Assembly (NCBI GenBank): GCA_030447725.1
Contig: JAUJOQ010000006.1
Coordinates: forward strand, 94,639 to 158,638
Direction of reading: 5' to 3'
Length of the DNA: 64,000 nucleotides
Source of the DNA: Thermoleophilaceae bacterium
GTDB lineage: Bacteria > Actinomycetota > Thermoleophilia > Solirubrobacterales > Thermoleophilaceae
In this document: positions 1 through 8,795 of the stretch, piece after piece
Numbering within the stretch: position 1 is the first letter of the stretch
How the letters are laid out: each line of letters opens with the position of its first letter
Made by a program: the position numbers and the translations under genes
Notes under the pieces: model-generated
What the model saw: only the letters and a program-made list of their open reading frames with translations
Databases searched by the model: none
Told to the model about the DNA's origin: nothing

Positions 1-654
1 CAGCAGCCGCACGTGATCTCGCTGGAAGCGAGGCCGGCCAACGTGGAGGGCCGCGGCGAGGTGCGAATCCGCGACCTGGTGCGCAACAGCCTGCGGATGA
101 GGCCTGACCGCATCATCGTCGGAGAGGTCCGCGGGCCGGAGACCCTCGACATGCTCCAGGCGATGAACACGGGCCACGACGGCTCGCTCGTCACCGTGCA
201 CGCCAACTCCGCGGAGGACGCGGTCGTGCGGCTCGAGACGCTGGCCTCCATGAGCGACGTGATGATCCCCTTCGAGGCCGTACGCCAGCAGATACGCGGC
301 GCCGTCCACGTGATCGTGCAGCTCGAGCGAGGGCCCGACGGGCGGCGCCGGATCGTGGAGGTCGCGGGGCTGGCCTCACCGCGGCGCGGAGCGTTCAAGC
401 TACAGACCATTGCGCGCTTTCAGTCCGAGCCGATCGGGCCCGAGCGCGAGGTCTCGGGCCGCTTCGAGCACTATCCGCTGCCCGACGCGCTGCGGCGCGC
501 GCTGATGTTCGCCGGCGAGCATCTGCCCGCCGCGTTCGAGGGCAAGCGCGAGGACGCGCCCGAGCGCGAGGCGGAGGGCCAGGAGACTCTCCCCGCGGCC
601 GCCGTAGCGGCGGCCACCCGCAGCCGAGCCGAACGCGACTCCGAGGGCTCCTGA
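1..654 (+). CDS. cpaF: Tad pilus secretion ATPase CpaF/TadA, C-terminal part
   Basis: This is the C-terminal ~217 residues of the VirB11/PilT-type ATPase that powers Tad (Flp) pilus assembly on the cytoplasmic side of the membrane; the start lies outside the window and the frame is open to base 1. Visible blocks are the Walker B-like [19 protein letters not shown] and the His-box region [20 protein letters not shown], both typical of CpaF. A ~50-residue acidic, Ala-rich tail follows the conserved core. The stop overlaps the start of tadB (TGATG), so the genes are translationally coupled. The Walker A motif is not visible because the gene is cut by the window edge. Confidence 0.95.
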   Translation, partial: QQPHVISLEARPANVEGRGEVRIRDLVRNSLRMRPDRIIVGEVRGPETLDMLQAMNTGHDGSLVTVHANSAEDAVVRLETLASMSDVMIPFEAVRQQIRGAVHVIVQLERGPDGRRRIVEVAGLASPRRGAFKLQTIARFQSEPIGPEREVSGRFEHYPLPDALRRALMFAGEHLPAAFEGKREDAPEREAEGQETLPAAAVAAATRSRAERDSEGS

Positions 655-1586
655 TGGACTCCGCCTCGATCGGCCTGCTTGCCCTGCTCGCCACCTTCGG
701 GCTGGTGCTGGCCGGGCTCTGGCAGCTGTTGTCGGCCTCCGCGCGGGTGGCCGACCTCACGGAGCGGGCGGCGGCGCTGCCGGGAGAGAGGCGGCTGCAG
801 CGCCTGAGGCGGCGGCTGGACGGCCGCATCCGGTCGTCTGCGCTCGGCCGGCGCCTGGTTGTGGCGCCGCTGGCCACCGCGGGGCTCGACCTGCCTCCTC
901 ATGAGCTGATTTTGATCGCGGCCGGCGCGGGTGCCGCGGGCTATCTCGTCGGCTCGGTCTTCTTCCCCGTCTGGCTGTCGGCGCTCGTGGCGGCGGGCTG
1001 CGTGCGCGGAGTGTGGGGGTGGATCGAGTGGAAGCGGCGTAAGCGCCGCGAGGCCTTCGTCGCCCAGCTGCCCGAGCTCGCCCAGCTGCTGTCCAACGGC
1101 GCCTCGGCGGGGCTCTCGATCGCGGGCGCGATCGAGCGCGCGCGCGACGAGATCGGCGAGCCGGCGCGGTCGGAGGTGCGGGTGGTGCTCGAGCAGATGC
1201 GCATTGGTCAGTCGCTCGAGCTGGCGCTCGAGCGCCTTCGCGACCGGGTGCCCTCGCGGGAGCTGGGCGTGCTGGTGGGCACGCTGGTGATCCAGCAGCG
1301 CAGCGGGGGTGATGTGGTGAGCGCTCTGCAGGGCCTGTCGGAGACGCTCGAGCAGCGCAAGGACCTGATGCGCGAGGTCCGCACGTTGATGGCCGGACCG
1401 GTGTTCACCGCCTACGTGGTGGCCTTCATGGGGGTCGGCACGGTGTTCCTGCTGAACGCGATAAGTCCCGGGGTGATCGACCGCATGCTTGCCTCCGCGG
1501 CCGGGATCGCCGTCTTCGTGGTCGCGGGGATCCTGTACACGATCGGCCTGCTGCTGGTCCGGCGGGTGACACAGGTGGAGACGTGA
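654..1586 (+). CDS. tadB: Tad pilus inner-membrane platform protein TadB
   Basis: This 310-residue protein has the T2SSF/GspF-like fold of TadB: an N-terminal membrane segment (~5-30), a helical pair around 85-120, the T2SSF core with AQLPELAQLLSNGASAGLSI (~140-160), and two C-terminal hydrophobic helices (~255-305). In Tad systems TadB and TadC form the membrane platform that couples the CpaF motor to pilin insertion. The ATG overlaps the cpaF stop and the stop overlaps the GTG of tadC (GTGA), a tightly coupled order typical of the family. Length is normal. Confidence 0.95.
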   Translation: MDSASIGLLALLATFGLVLAGLWQLLSASARVADLTERAAALPGERRLQRLRRRLDGRIRSSALGRRLVVAPLATAGLDLPPHELILIAAGAGAAGYLVGSVFFPVWLSALVAAGCVRGVWGWIEWKRRKRREAFVAQLPELAQLLSNGASAGLSIAGAIERARDEIGEPARSEVRVVLEQMRIGQSLELALERLRDRVPSRELGVLVGTLVIQQRSGGDVVSALQGLSETLEQRKDLMREVRTLMAGPVFTAYVVAFMGVGTVFLLNAISPGVIDRMLASAAGIAVFVVAGILYTIGLLLVRRVTQVET

Positions 1587-2482
1587 GCCCCTTCGTTCCG
1601 GCGCTCGGGCTCGTAGCCTGCCTGGCGGTGGGCCTGCGCGGGATCCTCCTGATCCGCGACGTGGGCCCCGCGAGGCGGCTCGAACGGGCGCGCCCCGCCG
1701 AGGAGGAGGGGGGGCCCCGCACCGGGGCCCTGCTCGCCGCGCTCGACGCCCTGGCGATCCGTCTCGAGCCCTCCGTGGCCAGGATGCTCGGCCCGGACCG
1801 CCTCGAGCGGTCAAACCGCCGCCTCACCACCGCCGGGCGCCCCTATGGCATGACCGCGCGCCAGTTCGCGGCGCGCAAGGCGGCGCTCACCGCGGTGCTC
1901 GGCGGGGCGGGACTGATGCTCATGCTCGGCAGCGGCAACCCCCTATGGCCGATCCTGTACGCGGTGGCCGGGTGGAGCGCCCCCGACACCTGGCTCGCGG
2001 GCCGGGCCCGCCGGCGTCAGGCGCGCCTGGATCGCGACTTGCCCGACTTCCTCGACGTGCTCGCGGTGAGCGTGAGCGCGGGGGTGGGCTTTCGGCCCGC
2101 GCTGCGCAGGGTGGCGGAGGGCGTCGGCGGCCCCGTGGCCGAGGAGATGCTCGCCACCCTCCATCAGATCGATCTGGGCTCGGGCCGGCGCGAGGCGTTC
2201 GAGTCCATGCGAGACCGCAACGACTCGGAGTTCCTGGCCCAGTTCGTGACCTCGGTGCTCCAGGCGGAGGAGCTCGGGGTGCCGCTGCGCGACGCGCTGC
2301 TCGACCAGGCCCGCGAGATGCGCAAGACCGCGCACCAGCGCGCCCGCCGCCGGGCCCAGCGCGCCGGGCCACGGGTCAGCATCATCGTCACGACCCTGAT
2401 CGTCCCCGCCGCGATGATGCTGATTCTCGCCGCCCTGTTCGCTGGCATCGGCAGCAACATCGGGAACACGCTTGGCGACTGA
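1583..2482 (+). CDS. tadC: Tad pilus inner-membrane platform protein TadC
   Basis: The second GspF-like platform protein, 299 residues. It has an N-terminal membrane helix, a pair of hydrophobic segments near residues 95-130, the conserved DLPDFLDVLAVSVSAGVGF block (~150-168) that opens the T2SSF domain, and C-terminal membrane helices ending near residue 290. The GTG start is fixed by the 4-base overlap with tadB. It follows tadB exactly as in other actinobacterial tad operons and is followed by a regulatory kinase gene with an 11-base overlap. Confidence 0.95.
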   Translation: MSPFVPALGLVACLAVGLRGILLIRDVGPARRLERARPAEEEGGPRTGALLAALDALAIRLEPSVARMLGPDRLERSNRRLTTAGRPYGMTARQFAARKAALTAVLGGAGLMLMLGSGNPLWPILYAVAGWSAPDTWLAGRARRRQARLDRDLPDFLDVLAVSVSAGVGFRPALRRVAEGVGGPVAEEMLATLHQIDLGSGRREAFESMRDRNDSEFLAQFVTSVLQAEELGVPLRDALLDQAREMRKTAHQRARRRAQRAGPRVSIIVTTLIVPAAMMLILAALFAGIGSNIGNTLGD

Positions 2483-3677
2483 CCGGTCGGCGGCGCGCAT
2501 CGGCGAGCTCTGCCGCCTGCTGCTGGCCTTCCGGCTGCTGGCCCTGCTCGTCACGATCATCTACATCCCTCTGCGCGGGGGGGAGGCGCCGATCCTCAGC
2601 GTGGCGCTGGTGGTCGCCGCGCTGGCGTCGTATATGGCGCTGCGCTACTGGACCCGGCTCGAGCCCCACCTGCTGCGCCACCCGAGCATCCTCGCCGCCG
2701 ACCTGGTCCTCGCGCTGTCGGTGCTGCTCCTCGCCGGCCCCCAGAGCCCGTTTCTCTACTACACCCTCGCCATCACGGCCATCGCCGGCGTTGCGTACTC
2801 GTGGCCGGGGGCCGCGTTCTTCTCGGTTCTCGGGCTGGCCGGGTATGCCGGCGTGCTGGCGCTACGCGACTCCGCCGGGGCTCCGGCGGAGGGCTTTCAG
2901 GAGCTGTTCGGTCTGCCGGCCCTGTACCCGGTCACCGCGGCCGCCGGCGCTGCGCTGCGCCGTGTCGTGGAGCGCCAGGCGCGCGTCGAGGAGGGGCTGG
3001 CGGGCGCGGCGCTCACCGCCGCCACCAGCGAGGAGCGCTCCCGGGTGGCGCGCGAGATGCACGACTCGCTCGCCAAGACGCTGCACGGGATCTCGCTGAC
3101 GGCGACGGCCCTGGCCAAACGCGTGGAACGCGATCCGGCGGCCGCCGCGGCCGACGCCCGGGTGCTTTCGGACGCGGCCGAGCGCGCCGCCGAGGAGGCC
3201 CGCGAGCTGATCACCGACCTGCGCGCCGACCAGCTCGAAGCGTCGCTGGAGGACGCCGTGCGCGAGTATGCCGCGAGCTGGTCGCACGTCACCGGTACGC
3301 CGGTGTCGGTCGACGCGGACGGCGTGCAGGTGCGCTCCCCCGCCGTCCGCTACGAGCTCTTCCGCATCCTCAGGGAGGCGCTGGAGAACGTGCGGCGCCA
3401 CGCCGGCGCCCGCTCGGTGAGGGTTCAGCTGGAGAGTCCCGGCGGAGGCCTGAGGTTGTCGGTGAGCGACGATGGTGTGGGCACGCGGACTGGGCATGAC
3501 CTGTCAGAGCTCGAGCCCGCGGGGCACTTCGGCCTGGTCGGCATCGCCGAGCGCGCGCACCGGCTGGGTGGCAGCGCGGAGCTGGCGGGGGGCCCCGGTC
3601 GCGGGACCACCGTGATCGTCACCGTACCCGCCGAAGACGGTGCGCAACCACCAGCGTCTACGATCGGCGGGCCGTGA
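2472..3677 (+). CDS. NarL-type sensor histidine kinase
   Basis: A membrane histidine kinase of the HisKA_3 class, 401 residues. Residues ~15-160 contain about five hydrophobic helices and no obvious periplasmic sensor domain. The phospho-acceptor block reads SRVAREMHDSLAKTLHG with His197. The HATPase_c domain follows, with N-box YELFRILREALENVRRH and G-box DDGVGT. The TTG start overlaps the end of tadC by 11 bases, and the stop overlaps the GTG of the response-regulator gene, so pilus genes and regulator are one operon. By context it probably controls this tad locus or the effectors around it; the signal is unknown. Confidence 0.93.
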   Translation: MATDRSAARIGELCRLLLAFRLLALLVTIIYIPLRGGEAPILSVALVVAALASYMALRYWTRLEPHLLRHPSILAADLVLALSVLLLAGPQSPFLYYTLAITAIAGVAYSWPGAAFFSVLGLAGYAGVLALRDSAGAPAEGFQELFGLPALYPVTAAAGAALRRVVERQARVEEGLAGAALTAATSEERSRVAREMHDSLAKTLHGISLTATALAKRVERDPAAAAADARVLSDAAERAAEEARELITDLRADQLEASLEDAVREYAASWSHVTGTPVSVDADGVQVRSPAVRYELFRILREALENVRRHAGARSVRVQLESPGGGLRLSVSDDGVGTRTGHDLSELEPAGHFGLVGIAERAHRLGGSAELAGGPGRGTTVIVTVPAEDGAQPPASTIGGP

Positions 3678-4756
3678 TCCGCGTTCTGATCGCCGATGAC
3701 AACGCGGTGATCCGGCATGGGGTGGCGGCTCTGCTGGAGGCGAGCGCCGACGACATCGAGGTGGTCGGCGAGGCGTCGACGGGCAGGGAGGCGGTCGAGA
3801 GGGCGCGCGAGCTCAGCCCCGACGTGGTGTTGCTGGACATCCGGATGCCGGTGATGGACGGGGTGGAGGCGGCGGGCCGGCTGAGCGGCGACTTCAAGGT
3901 GATGATGCTGACCTACGGGCGCGAGGAGCAGCAGGTGACCGGCGCGATCAAGGCCGGCGCGCTGGGGTACCTGGTGCACGGGCGCTTTGAGGCGGAGGAG
4001 CTCGAGCGGGCGGTGCGCGACGTGGCCGCGGGGCGGACGGTGGTCTCGCCGACGGTGGCGCCGATCGTCTTCGACGCCGTCCGCCACGGCGGGGGAGGTC
4101 GGTCGGACGGGGACCCCTACGAGCTGACCGCGCGCGAGCGCGAGGTGATGCAGCTGGTCGTGAAGGGGCACTCCAACCGCCAGATCGCCGATGAGCTGGT
4201 GGTGTCCGAGAAGACGGTGAAGAACCATGTGCACAATGTCTACGTGAAGCTCGGAGTCGAGCGGCGCGCGCAGGCGATCGCGAAGTGGCTGGGTACCGCG
4301 GGGGCGATGCTGGCGCTGTTCGTGACTGGCTGCGGTGGTGGCGAGGAGCCGCTGGAGGAGCTGTCCAAGCCCGCGGCGATCGAACGGATCGAGGGGATCT
4401 GCGATCAGATGTTGGAGCGCGTGGAGGCGGTCGGGCCCGAGCCGCCGCTACGCACCGGGGCCGAGCTGGCTCGGTTCCTCACCTGGCAGGAGCGGGTGTT
4501 CGAGGAGACCGAGAGCGGGCTGGCCGAGATCGAGGCGGTGCCGGTTCCGCGGGACGGCTCCGAGCGTTATCTGCGCGCCTACGTGCGTCTCGCGCGGGGG
4601 GTGCTGGACGCTCAGCGTGATCTGGCGGTGGCGGCGGAGGAGGACAACGACCTGGCTGCGAGCGCGCACCGCTCGCGGCGCGAGACGAGCGTCAAGCTCG
4701 CAGGCCAGGTGGCGACTCGGTACGGGCTCTCGCGCTGCGGGGGGTCGGCGGAGTGA
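3674..4756 (+). CDS. NarL/LuxR response regulator continuing in frame into a lipoprotein-like domain
   Basis: Residues 1-125 are a receiver domain with acidic pair D8/D9 and phospho-acceptor D55. The usual C-terminal Lys of the receiver is replaced by His (GALGYLVHG). Residues ~147-205 are a LuxR helix-turn-helix (LTAREREVMQLVVKGHSNRQ). A normal regulator would end near residue 211, but the frame stays open for ~150 more residues. The extension starts with a hydrophobic stretch and lipobox (GAMLALFVTGC) and continues as a charged helical domain. A GTG at 4244 (codon 191) would start a plausible lipoprotein signal peptide (VKLGVERRAQAIAKWLG...). So this is either two in-frame products, or a regulator and a lipoprotein joined by loss of a stop. 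The stop overlaps the next gene's GTG. Confidence 0.85.
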   Translation: MIRVLIADDNAVIRHGVAALLEASADDIEVVGEASTGREAVERARELSPDVVLLDIRMPVMDGVEAAGRLSGDFKVMMLTYGREEQQVTGAIKAGALGYLVHGRFEAEELERAVRDVAAGRTVVSPTVAPIVFDAVRHGGGGRSDGDPYELTAREREVMQLVVKGHSNRQIADELVVSEKTVKNHVHNVYVKLGVERRAQAIAKWLGTAGAMLALFVTGCGGGEEPLEELSKPAAIERIEGICDQMLERVEAVGPEPPLRTGAELARFLTWQERVFEETESGLAEIEAVPVPRDGSERYLRAYVRLARGVLDAQRDLAVAAEEDNDLAASAHRSRRETSVKLAGQVATRYGLSRCGGSAE

Positions 4757-5946
4757 GCGGGCGCCTGCGGGCCGAGTGCGGTCAGACGGCGGCGGAGTTC
4801 CTTGGTGTGATCTTGGTGGTGGCGGCGATGATCGGCGTGATCGCGGCCTCGGACATCGACGGCCAGATCGCTGACGGGGTGGCCGCCGAGGTCTGCCGTG
4901 TGCTCAAGGACGATCCCGACTGCGGCAAGCCGACGCCGAAGGCCGAGCTCGAGCGCACGCGGGCGCGCGACCAGGACGGCGACGGGCTCTCCGATCGCGA
5001 GGAGCGTCGCCGCGGCACGCGCCCGGCCAAGGCCGATTCGGACTCCGACGGGCTCTTCGATGGGGAGGAGGTCGAGCGGCGCACCGATCCGCTCGAGCCC
5101 GACAGCGACGGCGACGGGCTCGACGACGGGCGCGAGGTGCGCTCCGCTCCCAACGGTGGTGAGGACTTCGACCCGTTGAAGGCCGACGAGGACGACGACG
5201 GGCTCACCGACGCGCAGGAGCTCGCGGCGGGCACGCCGCCCGATGACGCCGACGCCGACATCGATGGCCTGGGCGGGCGCACCGACGGGCTCACCGACCG
5301 CGAGGAGGTCCTGCGCCACGGCACCGACCCGGAGGTGATCGACACCGACGGCGACGGCGACAGCGACGGCGACGAGGTGGCAGCGAACACCAACCCGCTG
5401 GTCGACGAGCGCTCCGTCGGGGAGAAGGTCGCCCCGATCGGCGAGGAGCTGCTGCTGGGCGACCTGCCGACCCCCGCGGCGCTCGGCACCGCGCTGAAGA
5501 AGCTGCCCGGCGTCGGCGGGGCGCTGAAGAAGCTGATCGGCTCCAGCGACGACGCCGCCAAGCTGTTCAAGAAAAACGCCGAGGAAGCCGTCGAACGCCG
5601 ACGACGAGTCCAACAAGCCACCCCGGACGTGCGGCCCCCGCCGGGCAAGCTGGCCGCAAAGGGCGCGCCGCGGCCAACGTTCACGGCGAGCGACGGCACG
5701 GAGATAGTTGGATTCACTCGTCACGGCGTCAACAGGGCCATCGGCGACGGAGCGAAGCGGGCGGGCGTGAAGCCCCAGGCGCTGCTCGACGCGATCAAGA
5801 ACCCGAGCAGGATTACCGAAGGCGTCGACGACCTCGGTAGGCCGTTCAAGGTCTATCGTGGTAGCGATGCGCGTGTGATCATCAACCCACAGACCGGGAG
5901 GATCGTTTCCACCAACCCGCGATCGAGCGCCGGAGCCAACAGGTAG
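4753..5946 (+). CDS. Flp-leader / TSP3-repeat / C-terminal RNase-type toxin
   Basis: A 397-residue modular protein. Residues 1-38 are an Flp-type prepilin segment: Gly10 then QTAAEFLGVILVVAAMIG (Glu at +5), followed by a Cys pair (VCRVLKDDPDC). Residues ~70-215 are Asp-rich thrombospondin type-3-like repeats (DQDGDGLSDREE, DSDSDGLFDGEE and others) expected to bind Ca2+. A linker leads to a C-terminal ~85-residue domain from GFTRHGVNRAIGDGAKRAG to RVIINPQTGRIVSTNP. That domain resembles small BECR-fold RNase toxins of the colicin E5/D type; this is a pattern match, not proven. It overlaps the response-regulator gene by 4 bases, tying it to the tad operon, and a candidate immunity gene follows 3 bases later. 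Confidence 0.85.
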   Translation: MSGRLRAECGQTAAEFLGVILVVAAMIGVIAASDIDGQIADGVAAEVCRVLKDDPDCGKPTPKAELERTRARDQDGDGLSDREERRRGTRPAKADSDSDGLFDGEEVERRTDPLEPDSDGDGLDDGREVRSAPNGGEDFDPLKADEDDDGLTDAQELAAGTPPDDADADIDGLGGRTDGLTDREEVLRHGTDPEVIDTDGDGDSDGDEVAANTNPLVDERSVGEKVAPIGEELLLGDLPTPAALGTALKKLPGVGGALKKLIGSSDDAAKLFKKNAEEAVERRRRVQQATPDVRPPPGKLAAKGAPRPTFTASDGTEIVGFTRHGVNRAIGDGAKRAGVKPQALLDAIKNPSRITEGVDDLGRPFKVYRGSDARVIINPQTGRIVSTNPRSSAGANR

Positions 5947-5949
5947 TCC

Positions 5950-6237
5950 GTGGTGCCCGGCGCTACTACCTTCATCCGGCTGTCACCCGCGCAAGACGCG
6001 CATCTGGTCGGCGCCGCTTACCTGCCAGCCGACCTTCGCGAGATCGCTGACTCGGCACGGCGCGCAACCGCATCGTCATCGGTCTGCCTTGCGATTGATC
6101 TCGAGACCGCCGATCGCTTCCAGAGCGCTTTCACCGAACGTCTGGCCCAGGTCGGCTTCGATTCCGACTACGACGTGACGGAGGAGGGCGCCGTACTCGA
6201 AGGGCTCATCGACGCCTTCTCCTGCGACCCGCAGTGA
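5950..6237 (+). CDS. Candidate immunity protein for the upstream Flp-leader toxin
   Basis: A 95-residue acidic, soluble protein with no signal peptide or membrane segment. It starts at tandem GTG codons (5950/5953) only 3 bases after the toxin stop. I recognise no family. Size, acidity and position directly after a gene with a C-terminal toxin domain are the hallmarks of a cognate immunity protein, and similar small genes follow each toxin tail in this region. Function is inferred from context. Confidence 0.7.
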   Translation: MVPGATTFIRLSPAQDAHLVGAAYLPADLREIADSARRATASSSVCLAIDLETADRFQSAFTERLAQVGFDSDYDVTEEGAVLEGLIDAFSCDPQ

Positions 6238-6279
6238 TCCGGCTCATGAGGGGTTCTTCGTCGGGCTGCTCACGGCCTT

Positions 6280-6839
6280 GTGCATCGCGCCGTCACTCGC
6301 AGTCGCCAGCGAATCGGGCCCACCGCTCGTTCCGTCGTTGGCACACAGCTACGACTCGGCCCCTTCGTCTACGACCCCGCCAGCCACCTTGCGGGCCGAC
6401 GCGGTTCGTGGCTACGACGCGATACACAACCTGGATGGACTCTTGGCTCTCCCGCGCACGCAGGGGCTAGCGCCACCGTGTTCACGCAGGTCGTCGCGCC
6501 TACTTGCGCGTCCGAAACTCCGACGGGCGGCGCGGGCGTGGATTGTGCGTACGACGCTGCCGACCCGGCTACGACCGCGACTGCCAACGCGCACAGCGGC
6601 ACCTTCCGCGGGTACGACGACTCGCGCGATCTCGAAGCAATGCGGACGACCTGACGGCGCAGCTCCGCAAGGGCGTCATGGAGCATCAGCCGATCCCCGG
6701 GAAGGTCGACAAGTACGGATCGCGCTTCACGGTCGACATCCCGGTCACCGGACCGAAGGGCAGCGGGACCGTTCGCACAGGCTGGATTTTCGACTCAGGG
6801 TCGGTCACGCCCCGGCTCACGACCGTGTATCCCCGATGA
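6280..6839 (+). pseudogene. Decayed toxin tail ending in a DUF6883-like domain
   Basis: No single frame covers this stretch. The last ~65 codons (from about 6636) encode a DUF6883-like tail with the block GPKGSGTVRTGWIF and an end ...PRLTTVYPR. DUF6883 proteins are usually found next to DUF4926 genes, as here. Upstream, the other frames show short blocks such as GPFVYDPASHLAG that recall Rhs/YD-type linkers, broken by frame changes. The stop overlaps the following ATG (ATGA). It reads as a displaced C-terminal toxin cassette without its delivery part, truncated and frameshifted. A sequencing error cannot explain the missing N-terminal half. Confidence 0.6.
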
Positions 6840-7048
6840 GCCGGATCTTTGAATTGCTCGAGGTTGTTCGGCTGCGCGAGGACTTGCCGGACCTCGGGTT
6901 GCGCCGCGGTACTCAAGGTGCCGTGGTCGATCTCCTGGACGGGAACGGCGAGGCCTACGAGATCGAGGTGGTTGACGACTCCGGGGAGACTGTCTTCCTC
7001 GGTCCGATCTCGGGCGATGCTCTCGAGCCAGGAGCCGATGATGGCTGA
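6836..7048 (+). CDS. DUF4926 domain protein, candidate immunity partner
   Basis: A 70-residue protein starting at the ATG that overlaps the preceding stop. The pattern LFELLEVVRLREDLPDLGL (first residues aside), RRGTQGAVVDLL and a final FLG.ISGDAL-like strand matches DUF4926, a small beta-rich family commonly placed after DUF6883 genes. The upstream DUF6883-like tail supports the pairing. Family membership is fairly clear; the immunity role is inferred from gene order only. Confidence 0.75.
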   Translation: MSRIFELLEVVRLREDLPDLGLRRGTQGAVVDLLDGNGEAYEIEVVDDSGETVFLGPISGDALEPGADDG

Positions 7049-7235
7049 GCCGGCGATGTCGCGATGAGAGCGCTGACGGCCACGTACGGAGGCTGAGGCT
7101 GGCTCCTCGTAGCCCTGATGGGCATTTCCGCGCCTGCTGTCACGGGCGGTGGAGGCGCACGCGTCCGGGTCTCCCGGTCATGGTCTCTGCCTTGCTCGGT
7201 GGAGATGCCTACTCCGGCGCTTCGTCTAGGAGCGA

Positions 7236-7736
7236 ATGCAGCCACAAAGCCCACCGCCCCGGGATCGGGCAACGCCTATCGGTCGGGTTCCGAAGCCGGC
7301 TGCCTCGCTCCTCTCGGCAGGCAAGTCTCGTGCCCACCACTTCCAGGAAGCGAATAGCGATCTGCTGAAGGCGATGGACGCCCCAACCCTTGGGTCCGGG
7401 ACCGCCGGCGTCGACTCCTACGACTCCCGATCTGCGTCTACGACCCCGCCCGCCAAAGCGCGCATCGACGCGACGCGCACCGGACCGACGATCGCAGGCT
7501 CGTCGCGGGCGTCGTCGTCCTCTATCCGCCGATTCCGTGCCGCAAAGGGCGCACCGCGGGCGGCGCGGGGGCGATCGCACTCGGGCGGCGACAGTTGGAT
7601 CGTTACGCTGTCCGACTTCGAGGAGGAGGCGTTCCAGGGTCTACCGCGGTCACTGAGGAAGCGGGTCGAAGGTGATCCCGATATCGCCCGAGCCATAGCC
7701 AAGGGCCGCGACTACCTCAACCTTCCGCAGCCATGA
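7236..7736 (+). pseudogene. Remnant of a displaced toxin C-terminus
   Basis: An open frame of 166 codons whose N-terminal half has Pro/Arg/Ser-rich composition unlike a folded protein and is probably out of frame with the original gene. The last ~45 residues (WIVTLSDFEEEAFQGLPRSL...) look like a genuine small domain and overlap the next start by 4 bases. Bases around 7418-7465 (TACGACTC...GTCTACGACCCCGCC) resemble bases around 6350-6395 in the previous cassette, suggesting both descend from related YD-type toxin genes. I do not recognise the toxin domain. Confidence 0.45.
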
Positions 7737-7936
7737 GCCAGGATTCGAGGGCCCCAGAGCTGACGAGTGATCTCGACTTCTGGGAGATCGCTCTTCGAAC
7801 CGGTGAGGTGCTCACTGTCCGTGCCCACGGCTTTCGTGAAGATGAAGGCTTCTACGTCTTCGTCGCCCTCATGAAGGGCGAGCCTTCCTATGAGTACGAG
7901 CTCGTGAGCGTGCTGCCGTGCTCGTCGCCGATGTGA
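7733..7936 (+). CDS. Small candidate immunity protein
   Basis: A 67-residue acidic protein beginning at an ATG overlapping the upstream stop (ATGA). It has alternating hydrophobic and charged residues (FWEIALRTGEVLTVRAHG, GFYVFVALMKGEPSYEYE) suggesting a small beta-sheet. No family is recognised. Position after a toxin-tail remnant and size fit an immunity gene. Confidence 0.55.
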   Translation: MSQDSRAPELTSDLDFWEIALRTGEVLTVRAHGFREDEGFYVFVALMKGEPSYEYELVSVLPCSSPM

Positions 7937-8018
7937 ACGGGGGCTGGGGGCTGCCTCGCCGGGCGAGCGATCGCAACGACTGAGCGCTTTCGGCTGCGGC
8001 GAGCGGGCCAGGAGGACC

Positions 8019-8275
8019 GTGGCGAGAGCTGTCGGGAGTGGCGCGCGAACCCGGATACCGTGTCAGGCGATGGACCGGCGGGAGTTCACCTTGCCGAGTG
8101 GTCGTCGCGCGGATGCGGTCAACTTGCGGATGCGCGAAGTGGTGGAGCTCAAGCCGAACAACCCGAGGGCGATCGCTGGTGGCCAGCGGCAGCTCGAGGC
8201 ATATGCCCGGGGCTGGAGGAGCTGTATCCGGGCGCGCCGTTTACGCGGCGCCTGGAGACCTACGATCGACCATGA
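8019..8275 (+). pseudogene. Orphan PD-(D/E)XK-type nuclease toxin tail, frameshifted
   Basis: The first frame encodes RREFTLPSGRRADAVNLRM followed by REVVELKPNNPRAIAGGQRQ, a layout (Asp in a strand, then E-x-K with KPNNPRAI) seen in restriction-endonuclease-like toxin domains (Tox-REase). The rest of the domain (LEELYPGAPFTRRLETYDRP) lies in the next frame. One extra G in the GGGG run near 8208 would join them, so a one-base deletion or read error splits the domain. There is no delivery or leader part upstream, so it is a displaced cassette. The TGA overlaps the ATG of the following gene. Confidence 0.7.
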
Positions 8276-8607
8276 GCGAGCGCAACGCTGTACAGCGCGG
8301 CTTCGATCGGTTCGGCACCGAGGCTGGCTTTGAGAAGAAGAGCGGCTGGGCGCACATCGTCGCCCGGCTCGAGGACCTGGCGCCTGACGTTGAGCAGCGC
8401 ATCGGCGAGCTGTTGGACCTCGAGCATGAGATGCCGGACGCGCAGCGCGAAGACGAACTTTTGGCGTTGCTCACCGAGCATCTGCTGCCTTTGATCGGTC
8501 GCGGCAGCTCGATGGTTGGTCTGCGCTCGATGCTCGATGACGGGACGTTCGCGGCGGCGGGGATCCGCGCTCCTGCACAGCAGGCGCTGGACGACGTCAA
8601 TCAGTAG
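8272..8607 (+). CDS. Candidate immunity protein for the nuclease tail
   Basis: A 111-residue, predicted all-helical acidic protein (FDRFGTEAGFEKKSGWAHI, DLEHEMPDAQREDELLALL). The ATG at 8272 overlaps the toxin-tail stop (ATGA), which decides the start; a longer upstream frame is only the shadow of the broken toxin. No family is recognised, but a helical acidic partner after a nuclease toxin is the common arrangement. Confidence 0.7.
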   Translation: MSERNAVQRGFDRFGTEAGFEKKSGWAHIVARLEDLAPDVEQRIGELLDLEHEMPDAQREDELLALLTEHLLPLIGRGSSMVGLRSMLDDGTFAAAGIRAPAQQALDDVNQ

Positions 8608-8719
8608 CGGCGAGAGGGGCCGCCGCCGGTCGCTGCTATGCCCTGCGCCATGCACTCAGGTACGCACCTCGTGTGCGTAGCTGCGCCCCGGTTTCCCCGC
8701 TCTACAAGCGGCTGCGGGC

Positions 8720-8795
8720 GGGTTGGGGTTTCCGACCACGCTCCCCCCACGAGCAAGCTCTGATGTGTGGTGATCGTGGTCGGAAACCCCAACCC
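8720..8795. repeat. 21-base perfect inverted repeat
   Basis: Arms 8720-8740 (GGGTTGGGGTTTCCGACCACG) and 8775-8795 are exact reverse complements separated by 34 bases. There is no U-run on either side, so it is not a classic terminator. It lies in the ~440-base gene-free stretch 8608-9048 between two immunity-like genes; I see nothing else there. It may be a cassette-boundary element, an operator or a transcript-end hairpin. Confidence 0.8.

Noticed and set aside
471-1814. 447-codon minus-strand frame opposite tadB/tadC
   Set aside because: Antisense shadow of clearly recognisable tad genes, with Arg/His/Gln-rich low-complexity product.
8720-8795. Miniature transposable element
   Set aside because: No flanking target duplication was seen and no second copy of the arms was noticed in the window.
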